Assembly: GCF_000833575.1 (NCBI RefSeq)
Contig: NZ_CP010827.1
Location: 62,001 to 126,000 of the forward strand
Length of the DNA stretch: 64,000 nt
From: Corynebacterium singulare
Lineage (GTDB): Bacteria; Actinomycetota; Actinomycetes; Mycobacteriales; Mycobacteriaceae
Reading direction: 5' to 3'
The translations under genes were made by a program, and so were the position numbers. The notes beneath the pieces were generated by a model. The model had not been told where the DNA came from. It searched no databases and saw only the letters and a program-made list of their open reading frames with translations. The first letter of the stretch is position 1; the number at the start of each line of letters is the position of its first letter. This document shows, piece after piece, positions 1 through 7,503 of this stretch.

Positions 1-1
1 C

Positions 2-1177
2 ATCTGGATGGCGGGAATTCTGCAGGTGGTGATGGCGCTGTTGGGCGTCGCTAAGCTCATGCGTTTCATTCCCCGCAGCGTCATGCTGGGCTTCGTCAAC
101 GCTTTGGGCATCCTCATGTTTACCGCGCAGCTGTCCCACCTGTGGAACGTGCCGTGGCTGGTCTATGCGCTCGTGGCGCTGGGCCTGGTCGTCATGGTGC
201 TGTGGCCGCGGGTGACGACGGCTGTGCCCGCCCCGCTCGTGGCGATTCTCGTGGTCAGCGTGCTCACCGTGGCTTTCGGTTGGGATGTGCCCGACGTGGC
301 GGACCAGGGCGAGCTGCCCACGTCGCTGCCTGGGTTCGTGATCCCGGACGTGCCGTGGACGATGGATACCTTCATGTTGTGCCTGCCCTATGCCCTCGGC
401 GTGGCGCTGGTGGGTCTCATGGAGTCCCTGCTCACCGCCAAGCTTGTCGACGACCTCACCGATACCCACTCCGATAAAACCCGCGAATCCGTGGGCCAGG
501 GCATTGGTAATATGCTGGCGGCTGCGATTGGCGGCATGGGCGTGTGCGCGATGATTGGCCAGACCATGATCAACGTCAAGGAATCCCAGGCCCGCACGCG
601 CTTGTCGACGTTCCTCGCCGGCGTCTTCCTCCTCATCCTCATGCTCGTGCTGGGCGATACGGTGGGACGTATCCCCATGGCCGCGCTCGTGGCCGTGATG
701 TTCATGGTGTCCTTCCACACGGTGGACTGGCACTCGGTGCGCACTCTGCACCGCATGCCGTTGGCGGAAACCATCGTCATGCTGGTGACCGTGGTTGGCA
801 CGCTGGTGACGAACAACCTGGCCGTCGGCGTGGTCCTGGGTGTCGTGGCGGCGTCCGTGGCGTTCGCGCGACGGGTGGCGCACGTGGTGTCGGTTGACTT
901 GGTGTCGAGTGAAGGTTCGACGGCCGTGTACGAGGTGCGGGGTCAGCTCTTTTTCGCCTCCTCGAATGATTTGGTGTACTCCTTCGACTACACCCTGCCG
1001 GTGAAGGAGGTCATCGTGGACTTCAGTCGGGCCGATATTTGGGACGCCTCGACTGTTGCGGTGCTCGACTCCGTGGAGAGCAAATACGCTGCGCGCGGAG
1101 TCACGGTGTCCTTCCGTGGGCTGGATGCGGGGAATGAGCAACGGTACCGCCGTTTGAGTCACGGATTGAAGACGTAG
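2..1177 (+). CDS. SulP family anion transporter with C-terminal STAS domain (5' end outside window)
   Basis: The reading frame is open to the left edge, so the N-terminal part is missing; the first ATG at 8 is probably internal. The visible 389 residues hold repeated hydrophobic segments (roughly residues 1-285) followed by a soluble C-terminal region of about 90 residues (from about 300) that fits a STAS domain, as in bacterial sulfate permease/SulP carriers. Known SulP proteins move sulfate, bicarbonate or other anions at the cytoplasmic membrane; the substrate cannot be told here. The gene is followed by ferritin with its own promoter. Family assignment is secure, substrate is not. Confidence 0.85.
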   Translation: MWMAGILQVVMALLGVAKLMRFIPRSVMLGFVNALGILMFTAQLSHLWNVPWLVYALVALGLVVMVLWPRVTTAVPAPLVAILVVSVLTVAFGWDVPDVADQGELPTSLPGFVIPDVPWTMDTFMLCLPYALGVALVGLMESLLTAKLVDDLTDTHSDKTRESVGQGIGNMLAAAIGGMGVCAMIGQTMINVKESQARTRLSTFLAGVFLLILMLVLGDTVGRIPMAALVAVMFMVSFHTVDWHSVRTLHRMPLAETIVMLVTVVGTLVTNNLAVGVVLGVVAASVAFARRVAHVVSVDLVSSEGSTAVYEVRGQLFFASSNDLVYSFDYTLPVKEVIVDFSRADIWDASTVAVLDSVESKYAARGVTVSFRGLDAGNEQRYRRLSHGLKT

Positions 1178-1237
1178 TTCGAGAATCTTTCTGTATGGTG
1201 GGCATCACACAGACGGTTGATGCGAAAGGATTCACCC

Positions 1238-1720
1238 ATGGATGAGAAACTGCAGACCCTGTTGAATGACCAGGTCAACAACGAGTACGGCGCAGCTGCG
1301 ATCTACACCCAGCTGGCCTACGAGATGGCAAACCTGTCCTTTCCGGGGATGAGCGCATGGTTCTTCAAGCAGGCGGAGGAAGAGCGCGAGCACGCGGAGA
1401 AGTTTGCGGAGCACTTGCTGGACCGCGGCTACCGCGTGGAGCTGGAGACTATCGAGGTTGGCGCCGTGAAGGCGGCTACCCCGCTGGATGCCTTCGAGGC
1501 CTCCTTGGAGCACGAGCAGAAGGTTTCGGAGCAGATTCGTGAGATCGTGCGCACGGCCGATTCGGTGGGGGACCTGGATTCCCGCCAGCTGCTCAATTGG
1601 TTCCTCGATGAGCAGGTGGAGGAAGAAGCTAACGTATCGGGCGTCATTGACCAGCTCAAGCTTGTTGGCAACGACGGCGCTGGCCTGCTGAACATCGACA
1701 GCACGCTGGCAGAACGGTAA
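1238..1720 (+). CDS. ftn: Ferritin
   Basis: A 160-residue non-haem ferritin that oxidises Fe(II) and stores it as a mineral core in a 24-subunit cytoplasmic shell. Ferroxidase-type residues are visible: an early NNEYGAAAIY helix, the EEEREHAEKF stretch around residue 50 and a later DEQVEEEANV helix. I chose ATG 1238 because an AAAGGA ribosome site lies about 8 bases upstream; an in-frame ATG exists at 1220. A -10-like TATGGT at 1193-1198 would give a leader of about 33 nt, so this gene, unlike many neighbours, is not leaderless. I saw no clear DtxR box. A strong hairpin follows the stop codon. Confidence 0.93.
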   Translation: MDEKLQTLLNDQVNNEYGAAAIYTQLAYEMANLSFPGMSAWFFKQAEEEREHAEKFAEHLLDRGYRVELETIEVGAVKAATPLDAFEASLEHEQKVSEQIREIVRTADSVGDLDSRQLLNWFLDEQVEEEANVSGVIDQLKLVGNDGAGLLNIDSTLAER

Positions 1721-1728
1721 CGAAGCCA

Positions 1729-1734
1729 TATAAT
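1729..1734 (+). promoter_or_regulatory. Consensus -10 box TATAAT just before the hairpin
   Basis: A perfect TATAAT at 1729-1734 would start transcription near 1741, exactly at the 5' side of the hairpin at 1743-1778. No good -35 box is seen 17 bases upstream. It probably drives the small membrane protein gene at 1785. Confidence 0.5.
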
Positions 1735-1742
1735 TTCGCGCG

Positions 1743-1784
1743 AATTCTCCCACAGCCCTCGCGGTTGATGGGAGAATTGCTTTT
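1743..1784 (+). terminator. Hairpin ending at the next ATG: ferritin terminator and/or 5'-UTR element
   Basis: AATTCTCCCA (1743-1752) pairs perfectly over 10 bp with TGGGAGAATT (1769-1778) and is followed by GCTTTT, so it looks like a rho-independent terminator for ferritin. The U-tract runs straight into the ATG of the next gene at 1785, and the 3' arm contains GGGAG, the only ribosome-binding sequence for that ATG. The same hairpin could therefore hide the Shine-Dalgarno site of a transcript started from TATAAT 1729-1734. Confidence 0.7.
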
Positions 1785-2192
1785 ATGACGAACACGCGGC
1801 TGATGCTCTTGAGTACTGCCCTTGCTGGGTTGGCGGTGGCGCTCGTTGGTGGCATCTGGCTGGCTGCTACGAATGTGGCGTTGGGGACCTTCTTCTTCGC
1901 GCTGGCGATCATGCTGGGCCCGTTTGCGGGCGTGGCTCTCTTGGTGTGTGCCGCGGCGGCGTCGACGGCGCTGAGCCGATCGCTGTTTAGTGTGGGGGGA
2001 TTATTCCTGGTGGGTGCCATTTCTACGTTGGGCGCGCTGCCGTGGGGCCGTGTCAGTGTCTCCCTGCCGTTGTTCATTGTTGGCACGCTGACGGGTGCGG
2101 TGGCAGTGTGGCTACACTGGGCGCATGGCCACTCTGCTCTTCGATCTGTACGGCGTGCTCATGCGCTCAGCCACGCCCGCCGGACACGCTGA
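1785..2192 (+). CDS. Small integral membrane protein of unknown function
   Basis: A 135-residue protein with about four hydrophobic helices (residues about 5-27, 30-57, 65-82 and 90-112) and a basic, Arg/His-rich C-terminal tail. I do not recognise the family. The start is the ATG directly after the T-run of the hairpin at 1743-1784. Its last 68 bases overlap the start of the HAD hydrolase gene in another frame, and the promoter of that gene lies inside this one. Length and hydrophobicity suggest a real gene; function unknown. Confidence 0.6.
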   Translation: MTNTRLMLLSTALAGLAVALVGGIWLAATNVALGTFFFALAIMLGPFAGVALLVCAAAASTALSRSLFSVGGLFLVGAISTLGALPWGRVSVSLPLFIVGTLTGAVAVWLHWAHGHSALRSVRRAHALSHARRTR

Positions 2193-2703
2193 GCTTGAAG
2201 ATTACGTCCGCCCCGCTGATTCGGATCACTTTTGGTCTATTTACGAGGAGTTTCGCCCCGCTTATGACGCCGGGCAACTCAGTGATTCGCAGTATTGGGG
2301 CCGTATCCGCGCCTTGACGGACTTAGGGCCTTTTGAGGTCTCCCACGCGGTGGATCTTGATACTGACCACCTGCTTGCCGCCGACGAGGACATGGTGGAG
2401 ATGGTTTTAGGGTTCATCGGAGAGGGCCACAGCGTGGGTATTTTGTCCAATGTGCCTGCAGCCTTAGGCGCCAAGGTGCGTGAAGCGCAGCCGTGGCTTC
2501 AGGAGTGTGCCGCAGTGACGCTGAGTTGCGATATTGGTGTGGCCAAGCCTGACCCGGAGGCGTACCTCGTGGCTGTCGACGCCCTCGGCGCTCACGCCAA
2601 GGACACCCACTTCTTCGACGATCGCCCTGACTTCGTTGAGGGTGCTCAGCGTGTGGGACTCAACGCCCACGTGTTTACGGGCATCGATTCGGTGCGCTTT
2701 TAG
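2125..2703 (+). CDS. HAD-superfamily hydrolase (subfamily IA-like)
   Basis: A 192-residue cytoplasmic phosphatase-like protein. The N-terminal motif I is LLFDLYGVL; the first catalytic Asp is kept, but the usual second Asp (DxD) position is Tyr, as in some epoxide-hydrolase-type and YihX-like HAD proteins. Motif II is ILSNVP (about residue 110), the lysine is in VAKPDPEAY (about 140) and motif III is FFDDRPDFVEGA. The substrate is unknown. ATG 2125 is chosen because a TACACT box at 2113-2118 places the transcript start at or next to it, giving a leaderless mRNA initiated inside the preceding gene. The upstream in-frame start at 2095 is less likely. Confidence 0.85.
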   Translation: MATLLFDLYGVLMRSATPAGHAELEDYVRPADSDHFWSIYEEFRPAYDAGQLSDSQYWGRIRALTDLGPFEVSHAVDLDTDHLLAADEDMVEMVLGFIGEGHSVGILSNVPAALGAKVREAQPWLQECAAVTLSCDIGVAKPDPEAYLVAVDALGAHAKDTHFFDDRPDFVEGAQRVGLNAHVFTGIDSVRF

Positions 2704-2707
2704 TCTT

Positions 2708-2769
2708 CGGATCGCCGTTTCTCCGGATCCCCGTTTCTGCGGTTGCTGTTTCTGCGATCGCCGATATCG
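2708..2769. repeat. Four degenerate tandem 15-16 bp units
   Basis: Units begin at 2708, 2724, 2740 and 2755 (CGGATCGCCGTTTCTC, CGGATCCCCGTTTCTG, CGGTTGCTGTTTCTG, CGATCGCCGATATCG). They sit between the convergent HAD and HNH genes. No function is evident. Confidence 0.6.
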
Positions 2770-2815
2770 CGGAGGGCCCTGGAGTGGGCGTCCGCGTGGG
2801 CGGCGTTTGGGGGTT

Positions 2816-3880
2816 TTAGCCTGGCCGGGGCAGGTTGTTGCGGGCTTGCTGATAAGCAGCTTGGGTGGTGATTGGTTCTGCCCAGGGCGGGATGTAGTCA
2901 ACCTCGCCGCGCAGGCGGAAGACATAGCCAGCCCCGGTGGGTTTATCCGGGTCATCATCATTAACGCCATTGTGATAGGCACACAACATCGTTAAATTCG
3001 GCGGGTTAGTTTCCCCACCGGCCTTCCACGGCACCAGGTGATGCACCTGGGCAAAATCAGCCGGCTTATTACAACCTTCCCTCGCACACGTGGGATGCTC
3101 CGCACTAGCCATCATGCGTTGCTCAAACCCAGCGAAGCGTTGCATGCGGTGTAGCCATACCGGCCCGATGGTGGGGTGGATTAGGGTGACGTAGCCGATT
3201 TCAGCAAACTTGTAGTTCAAAAACTCAGCCCCGGTCATACGCCCACCATTAGTTAACTCCAGGATGATGTCGTCACCGTCACCGGAGACAATCTTGTCAA
3301 GCTTATCCAAGGTCACCACTACGCTGGTGAGCACCGCAGGCTTTGTTCCACCATGGTTGTTGGTGAAGAAGACCTGTTTGCAAGCCTCTAGCAGGTTGGT
3401 GTGGTTGATGGATTCTAAGGTGCCGTGCATCTCAGTAATCATCAACGCATCACCAGTAATAGTCAGCGAGTGCGGGCCTTGCTTACGGTAGGTCATGCGC
3501 ACCCCAGGTTTTGGCACATGCTTGGGCTTGAGCTCTTTTAAGCGCTTGGTGGCTACTGCTGGGATGTTGTGTGCGTCGGTGCCAGCAAGTCTAAGCCTTA
3601 GGTTCCAGGCATCCAACTGATTCTTGAGTTTCGACGTGTAGGACTCGATAAGGCTTAGCGTGGCCACATCGTGGCCTTGGTCCAGGGCACGCGCACGCGC
3701 GGTGCGTTGCTTACCAGTGAACTTGGTAGCCCCGAAGTAGATGTGGTGCAGGCGTGCTAATTCGGCGGCATCAGCCGGTGCGGCACCGCGTGCGCGTAGG
3801 TGTTGTTCTCCTCCTACCGCCTGCTCCACCAAAGAAATCCCCGAGTTGCGGAAGGAGAAATAGGTCTCTAAATCCCCCAT
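2816..3880 (-). CDS. HNH endonuclease-signature protein (DUF222/13E12-like)
   Basis: A 354-residue protein with the layout of actinobacterial DUF222-HNH (13E12 repeat) proteins: an N-terminal helical region of about 230 residues and a C-terminal HNH nuclease fold with CAREGCNKP, QVHHLVPW (catalytic His pair), NPPNLTMLC and YHNGVND, i.e. two zinc Cys pairs around HH-N-H. Such genes are often multicopy in corynebacteria and mycobacteria, and their cellular role is not settled. ATG 3880 (MGDLETYF) is preferred over the upstream extension to 4012, which would overlap the ROK gene and encode unconserved-looking sequence. Confidence 0.8.
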   Translation of the reverse strand: MGDLETYFSFRNSGISLVEQAVGGEQHLRARGAAPADAAELARLHHIYFGATKFTGKQRTARARALDQGHDVATLSLIESYTSKLKNQLDAWNLRLRLAGTDAHNIPAVATKRLKELKPKHVPKPGVRMTYRKQGPHSLTITGDALMITEMHGTLESINHTNLLEACKQVFFTNNHGGTKPAVLTSVVVTLDKLDKIVSGDGDDIILELTNGGRMTGAEFLNYKFAEIGYVTLIHPTIGPVWLHRMQRFAGFEQRMMASAEHPTCAREGCNKPADFAQVHHLVPWKAGGETNPPNLTMLCAYHNGVNDDDPDKPTGAGYVFRLRGEVDYIPPWAEPITTQAAYQQARNNLPRPG

Positions 3881-3932
3881 GACCCAGAACACTAAACCAC
3901 CACACACCACCCCGCAACCGGAGAGGAAAACT

Positions 3933-5003
3933 TTAGGCAGCCTTGGCCTCGCGGCCCAGCTCAAGCGGCACGCGCAGCAGCGGATCCAAAGCCACAGCAC
4001 GAGTGCACGCACGCACGATCTCTGAAGGCGAAGGAATCATACGCAGTTCCACCGCTTGGTCGGTGTTGTGCCGCACGGCAGAGGCGAAGAGCTTCGGGGC
4101 AGCCGGATCGTCGGAGAATGCGCCTCCTGCGACCACGAGGGTGTCCGGTGCATGCTCAGCCACGAGGGAGGCGGCGATGGTGCCGAGGGAGCGGGCGCGG
4201 TCGTCGAAAAGCGCACGCGCATCTGGGTCCTGCACCGCGTCCGGGAGGGACTCTGCGCCTGCCGCGGTGAGCACGGCCTGGGTGGCCAGAGAATCCGGGG
4301 CAGTGAGCTCCAGCGGGGCAATCTCATCGCCGACGGTAAGCGCCGCACCTACCGTGTCATCCGCATAGAGCACCATGACAGGCTTTTCCGCGCCCATCTC
4401 CGTGGACTGCGTCTCCGAGCCCAGGATGGCGGGGATGACGGAGGAGACCACCACCGGCACGCCGAACTGGTACTGCACGCGGCTTGTAATGTCTATGCTG
4501 TCCCAACCCAGGTTGTGGGCGGTGACGTGGCCAGACTCGTCGACGCTACCGGACGTGGTCACCCCGACCGACACGAGCCGGCGGTCCACGCCAGTCATCA
4601 GACGGTTCATGCCTGCGATGATGTGCTCGATGATGTCGCCCTCGCTGAGGCGGGAAACCGGGGTCGCCACGTCCTCCTCGCAGAGCGTGCGGCCTTTGGT
4701 GTCGAAGAAAGCGATGCGCGTAAATGCCGTGCCCACCGCGATGCCGCCCAGCATCCAGTCATTATCCGCAACCTCCAGCGGAACGGTCGGGCGCCCACGC
4801 CCCCGGGACTGAGTGAGGTCAGTGCGTTCACGGATCAACCCAGCGCCCAGCAGCGCAGCGGTGGCGCGCGTAATCGTGGGTTGGGAGAGCCCAGTGGCTT
4901 CCACCAGCTCGCTGCGGGTGACGACAGGATTGAGTCGAATGATGTGGAGGCACTTCGCCGCAGGGGTACGGGGGCGGGTGAACACGGGGCCGGACTTAAT
5001 CAT
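3933..5003 (-). CDS. ROK-family transcriptional regulator
   Basis: A 356-residue DNA-binding regulator. Residues about 15-65 form a winged helix (TRSELVEATGLSQPTITRATAALLGAGLI) followed by GRGRPTVPLEV, and the rest is a ROK sugar-kinase-like domain (GGIAVG near residue 85). The usual ROK zinc cluster CxCGxxGC is absent, so it probably senses a ligand without kinase activity. ATG 5003 is chosen over ATG 5033 because TATACT (5016-5011 on this strand) lies exactly 7 bases before it, implying a leaderless mRNA, and because the earlier ATG falls inside an operator-like repeat. Divergent from the LOG gene, with which it probably shares control. Confidence 0.85.
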   Translation of the reverse strand: MIKSGPVFTRPRTPAAKCLHIIRLNPVVTRSELVEATGLSQPTITRATAALLGAGLIRERTDLTQSRGRGRPTVPLEVADNDWMLGGIAVGTAFTRIAFFDTKGRTLCEEDVATPVSRLSEGDIIEHIIAGMNRLMTGVDRRLVSVGVTTSGSVDESGHVTAHNLGWDSIDITSRVQYQFGVPVVVSSVIPAILGSETQSTEMGAEKPVMVLYADDTVGAALTVGDEIAPLELTAPDSLATQAVLTAAGAESLPDAVQDPDARALFDDRARSLGTIAASLVAEHAPDTLVVAGGAFSDDPAAPKLFASAVRHNTDQAVELRMIPSPSEIVRACTRAVALDPLLRVPLELGREAKAA

Positions 5004-5024
5004 GGCGTCAAGTATAAATTCAAC

Positions 5025-5073
5025 AGACCGCATTGTCTAATAGAAATTGGGTTCCAGTAGACATCATGGTCTA
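5025..5073. promoter_or_regulatory. Two AGAC-N6-GTCT inverted repeats between ROK and LOG genes
   Basis: AGAC-cgcatt-GTCT at 5025-5038 and TAGAC-atcatg-GTCTA at 5058-5073 have the same arms and spacer and are 34 bp apart centre to centre, about three helical turns. The first covers the likely -35 region of the ROK promoter (-10 TATACT at 5016-5011). The second covers the likely -35 region of the LOG promoter (-10 TAAGGT at 5089-5094). Inferred autoregulatory operators of the ROK protein. Confidence 0.65.
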
Positions 5074-5101
5074 GGGGCGGGGCTGCGATAAGGTTGAAGT
5101 C

Positions 5102-5671
5102 ATGAAATCTGTTGCTGTCTACTGCGGTTCGGCCGCCGGAAACTCGGAAGCTTATGCACAGGCTGCTCACGATCTTGGGGAGGAGCTCGCACGCCGAGAC
5201 CTCACCTTGGTCTACGGCGGCGGCGATGTTGGGCTTATGGGCATCGTCGCGGACGCGTGCCTGGCGGCGGGCGGACACGTCATCGGGGTCATTCCGCAGC
5301 AGCTCGTTGATTTCGAGGTTTCCCACCAGCACATCACGCAGCTCGAGGTCGTGGACACGATGGCGCAGCGCAAGACTCGCATGGAGGAACTCGCGGATGC
5401 GTTCGTGTGCTTGCCGGGCGGCGTGGGCACCTTGGAGGAGCTCACGGAGGTTCTCACCATGCAGCAACTGGGCAACATTCACGGCCCGGTGGGCTTGGTG
5501 GATGTGCAGGGCTTTTGGCAGCCCTTCGTGCACATGTATTCGGCGATGGTGCAGGAGGGCTTCGTTCAACAGCGCTTCCTTGATGCCCTCGTGGTGGAGC
5601 CGACGCCGGTTGGTGTGCTGGACGCTTTCGGTTCCTGGACTAACCCCGGCAGCAAATGGGGCAACAATTAG
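5102..5671 (+). CDS. LOG family protein (cytokinin riboside 5'-monophosphate phosphoribohydrolase-like)
   Basis: A 189-residue Rossmann-fold enzyme of the TIGR00730/LOG family. Visible signatures are YCGSAAGNSEAY near the N-terminus, YGGGDVGLMG (about residue 38) and the diagnostic PGGVGTLEEL (about residue 107), with the preceding MAQRKTRM segment. LOG enzymes remove ribose 5-phosphate from N6-modified AMP to release free cytokinin-type bases; in actinobacteria the physiological substrate is often uncertain. The start codon is exactly 7 bases after TAAGGT (5089-5094), so the mRNA is probably leaderless. It is divergent from the ROK regulator, with operator-like repeats between them. Confidence 0.9.
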   Translation: MKSVAVYCGSAAGNSEAYAQAAHDLGEELARRDLTLVYGGGDVGLMGIVADACLAAGGHVIGVIPQQLVDFEVSHQHITQLEVVDTMAQRKTRMEELADAFVCLPGGVGTLEELTEVLTMQQLGNIHGPVGLVDVQGFWQPFVHMYSAMVQEGFVQQRFLDALVVEPTPVGVLDAFGSWTNPGSKWGNN

Positions 5672-5740
5672 CTAACAACCTGGTAAAAAGGCGCGGCTGG
5701 GTTGGGCGAATGGGGAGGTTCTTCGTTAGACTTCGCCCTT

Positions 5741-7408
5741 ATGAGTTTTGACCAGAACGCAGAGCGCCAGCCGTCGCTGTTGGACGCGTCGTGCGATAAC
5801 TTCGTTCACGATCTCGCGCAGCTCACGCCTACCGACGCCACCGCGTGGGGCATTCCCGGCTTCGATGGGGAGCTGGAGGATTTCTCGCCGGAGTACTACT
5901 CCGCCGTGGCGGATCGCACCCGTGAAATGCTGGCGGATCTCGACGCCCTCGATGACACCACCGACGAGTCTGATGACGATGATGACTTCGACGAGGTGGA
6001 TTACGTCACCGCCGAGGTTTTGCGCGATCGTCTCTGCTTGGACATGGACTTGCACCACGCCGGTGAGGACATCCGCTGCCTCAACAACATCGCCTCCCCG
6101 GTGCAGACTATCCGCGACACGCTCATGCTCATGCCGCATGACACTCCGGAGCAGCTCGACGCGTTGCGTTCACGTCTGTCGAAGGTGCCGGCGTCACTTA
6201 ACGGGTACAAGGACTCCCTGATTGAAGCGGCGTCGCGTGGCATGGTGGCACCGCAGCGCCAGATCTCTGACGTGTTCGTGCAGTGCGAGCGGCTTGCTGA
6301 CGCCGGCTCCATGCTCGAGGACCTTGGCCTCGACGCTGACTCTGCAGAGGTCACCAAGGCCAAGCAAGCGTTCGGTGAGTTCGCCGACTGGCTCTCCAAT
6401 GAGTTGCAGCCGAAGGCCCCGTCGCAGGATGCGGTGGGCCGCGAGCGCTACGAGCGCTTCTCCAAGCTGTTTGTCGGTGACGCCGTGGACCTCGATGAGG
6501 CCTACGACTGGGGCCTGGACCAGGTGCGCTCCATTAAGGCAGAGCAGGAGAAGATTGCCCGTCAGCTCTATGGAGCTGACGTTACGGTCCGTGCGGCGAT
6601 GCGCAAGCTCAACGAGGAGGAGCGTTACCAGCTCCACGGCACGGATGCGCTGGTGGAGTGGATGCAGTCCACGGCGGACCGTGTGATCAAGGACCTCAAC
6701 GGCACCGCCTTCGACATTCCGGACGAGGTGCGCGAGATTGAATGCTGCATCGATCCGGCTGGGACCGGTGGCATTTTCTACACCTCGCCGTCGGATGATT
6801 TCTCCCGCCCGGGCCGCATGTGGTGGTCGGTTCCTGCTGGTCAGGAACTGTTCCACACCTGGCAGGAGCTCACGACCGTCCACCACGAAGGTGCGCCGGG
6901 CCACCACCTGCAGATTGGTGCCGCGCTCACGCAGCCGGACCTGAACCTGTGGCGCCGCGCGGTGACGTGGAACTCCGGCCACGGCGAGGGCTGGGCCCTA
7001 TACGCAGAGGCGCTCATGGCGGAGCTGGGGTACATGGATGACCCGGGCTTCCGCATGGGGCTTCTCGACGCCCAACGCTTCCGCGCCGCCCGTGTCGTCG
7101 TGGACATCGGACTTCACTTGGGCAAGGCGCTGCCGGACTGCACCACCTCCGGCACCTGGGATAAGTCCCACGTCAAAACCTTCATGCGCGAGAACACCGC
7201 GATGGATGACGCCAACCTTAACTTCGAAGTCACCCGTTACCTGGGCTGGCCGGGCCAGGCCCCGTCCTACGCGCTGGGCCAGCGCCTGTGGAAGCAGACG
7301 CGTGATGCGGCCGTGGAGCAGGGCATGGAGGTCCGTGATTTCCACTCTGAGGCCTTGGCGTTGGGCTCGGTGCCGATGTCCATTCTGCGCGAGACCATCT
7401 TGGACTAA
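5741..7408 (+). CDS. DUF885 family metallopeptidase-like protein
   Basis: A 555-residue cytoplasmic protein matching the DUF885 family, which is distantly related to M2/M3-type zinc peptidases. The zinc motif region is HHEGAPGHHLQIG (about residue 390), where HEGxPGHH replaces HExxH, followed by a Glu-containing HGEGWALYAEALM segment that can give the third ligand. An acidic run occurs around residues 80-90. ATG 5741 is taken rather than TTG 5702, because TAGACT at 5727-5732 sits 8 bases before it, consistent with a leaderless transcript. No signal peptide. Substrate unknown; probably peptides. Confidence 0.85.
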   Translation: MSFDQNAERQPSLLDASCDNFVHDLAQLTPTDATAWGIPGFDGELEDFSPEYYSAVADRTREMLADLDALDDTTDESDDDDDFDEVDYVTAEVLRDRLCLDMDLHHAGEDIRCLNNIASPVQTIRDTLMLMPHDTPEQLDALRSRLSKVPASLNGYKDSLIEAASRGMVAPQRQISDVFVQCERLADAGSMLEDLGLDADSAEVTKAKQAFGEFADWLSNELQPKAPSQDAVGRERYERFSKLFVGDAVDLDEAYDWGLDQVRSIKAEQEKIARQLYGADVTVRAAMRKLNEEERYQLHGTDALVEWMQSTADRVIKDLNGTAFDIPDEVREIECCIDPAGTGGIFYTSPSDDFSRPGRMWWSVPAGQELFHTWQELTTVHHEGAPGHHLQIGAALTQPDLNLWRRAVTWNSGHGEGWALYAEALMAELGYMDDPGFRMGLLDAQRFRAARVVVDIGLHLGKALPDCTTSGTWDKSHVKTFMRENTAMDDANLNFEVTRYLGWPGQAPSYALGQRLWKQTRDAAVEQGMEVRDFHSEALALGSVPMSILRETILD

Positions 7409-7417
7409 GTTTTGTCA

Positions 7418-7494
7418 GACTCTTGGATTTATCCACACCTGACTCTTGGATTTATCCACTAGTGGCTCTGTACTTTATCCATCTTTTGGATAAA
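7418..7494. repeat. Repeated TGGAT/ATCCA operator-like motifs upstream of the ATPase gene
   Basis: A 19-bp sequence, GACTCTTGGATTTATCCAC, occurs twice (7418-7436 and 7441-7459) with a 23-bp period. Each copy contains the near-palindrome TGGATttATCCA. A third unit is the perfect 8-bp inverted repeat TTTATCCA-tcttt-TGGATAAA (7474-7481 and 7487-7494), which runs into the -10 box TAAACT (7491-7496). The arrangement fits cooperative repressor binding. Confidence 0.7.
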
Positions 7495-7503
7495 CTACTC
7501 GGC

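Noticed and set aside
2816-4012. N-terminal extension of the HNH protein to 4012
   Set aside because: It would overlap the ROK gene by 80 bp and adds sequence unlike the family; ATG 3880 gives the expected protein.
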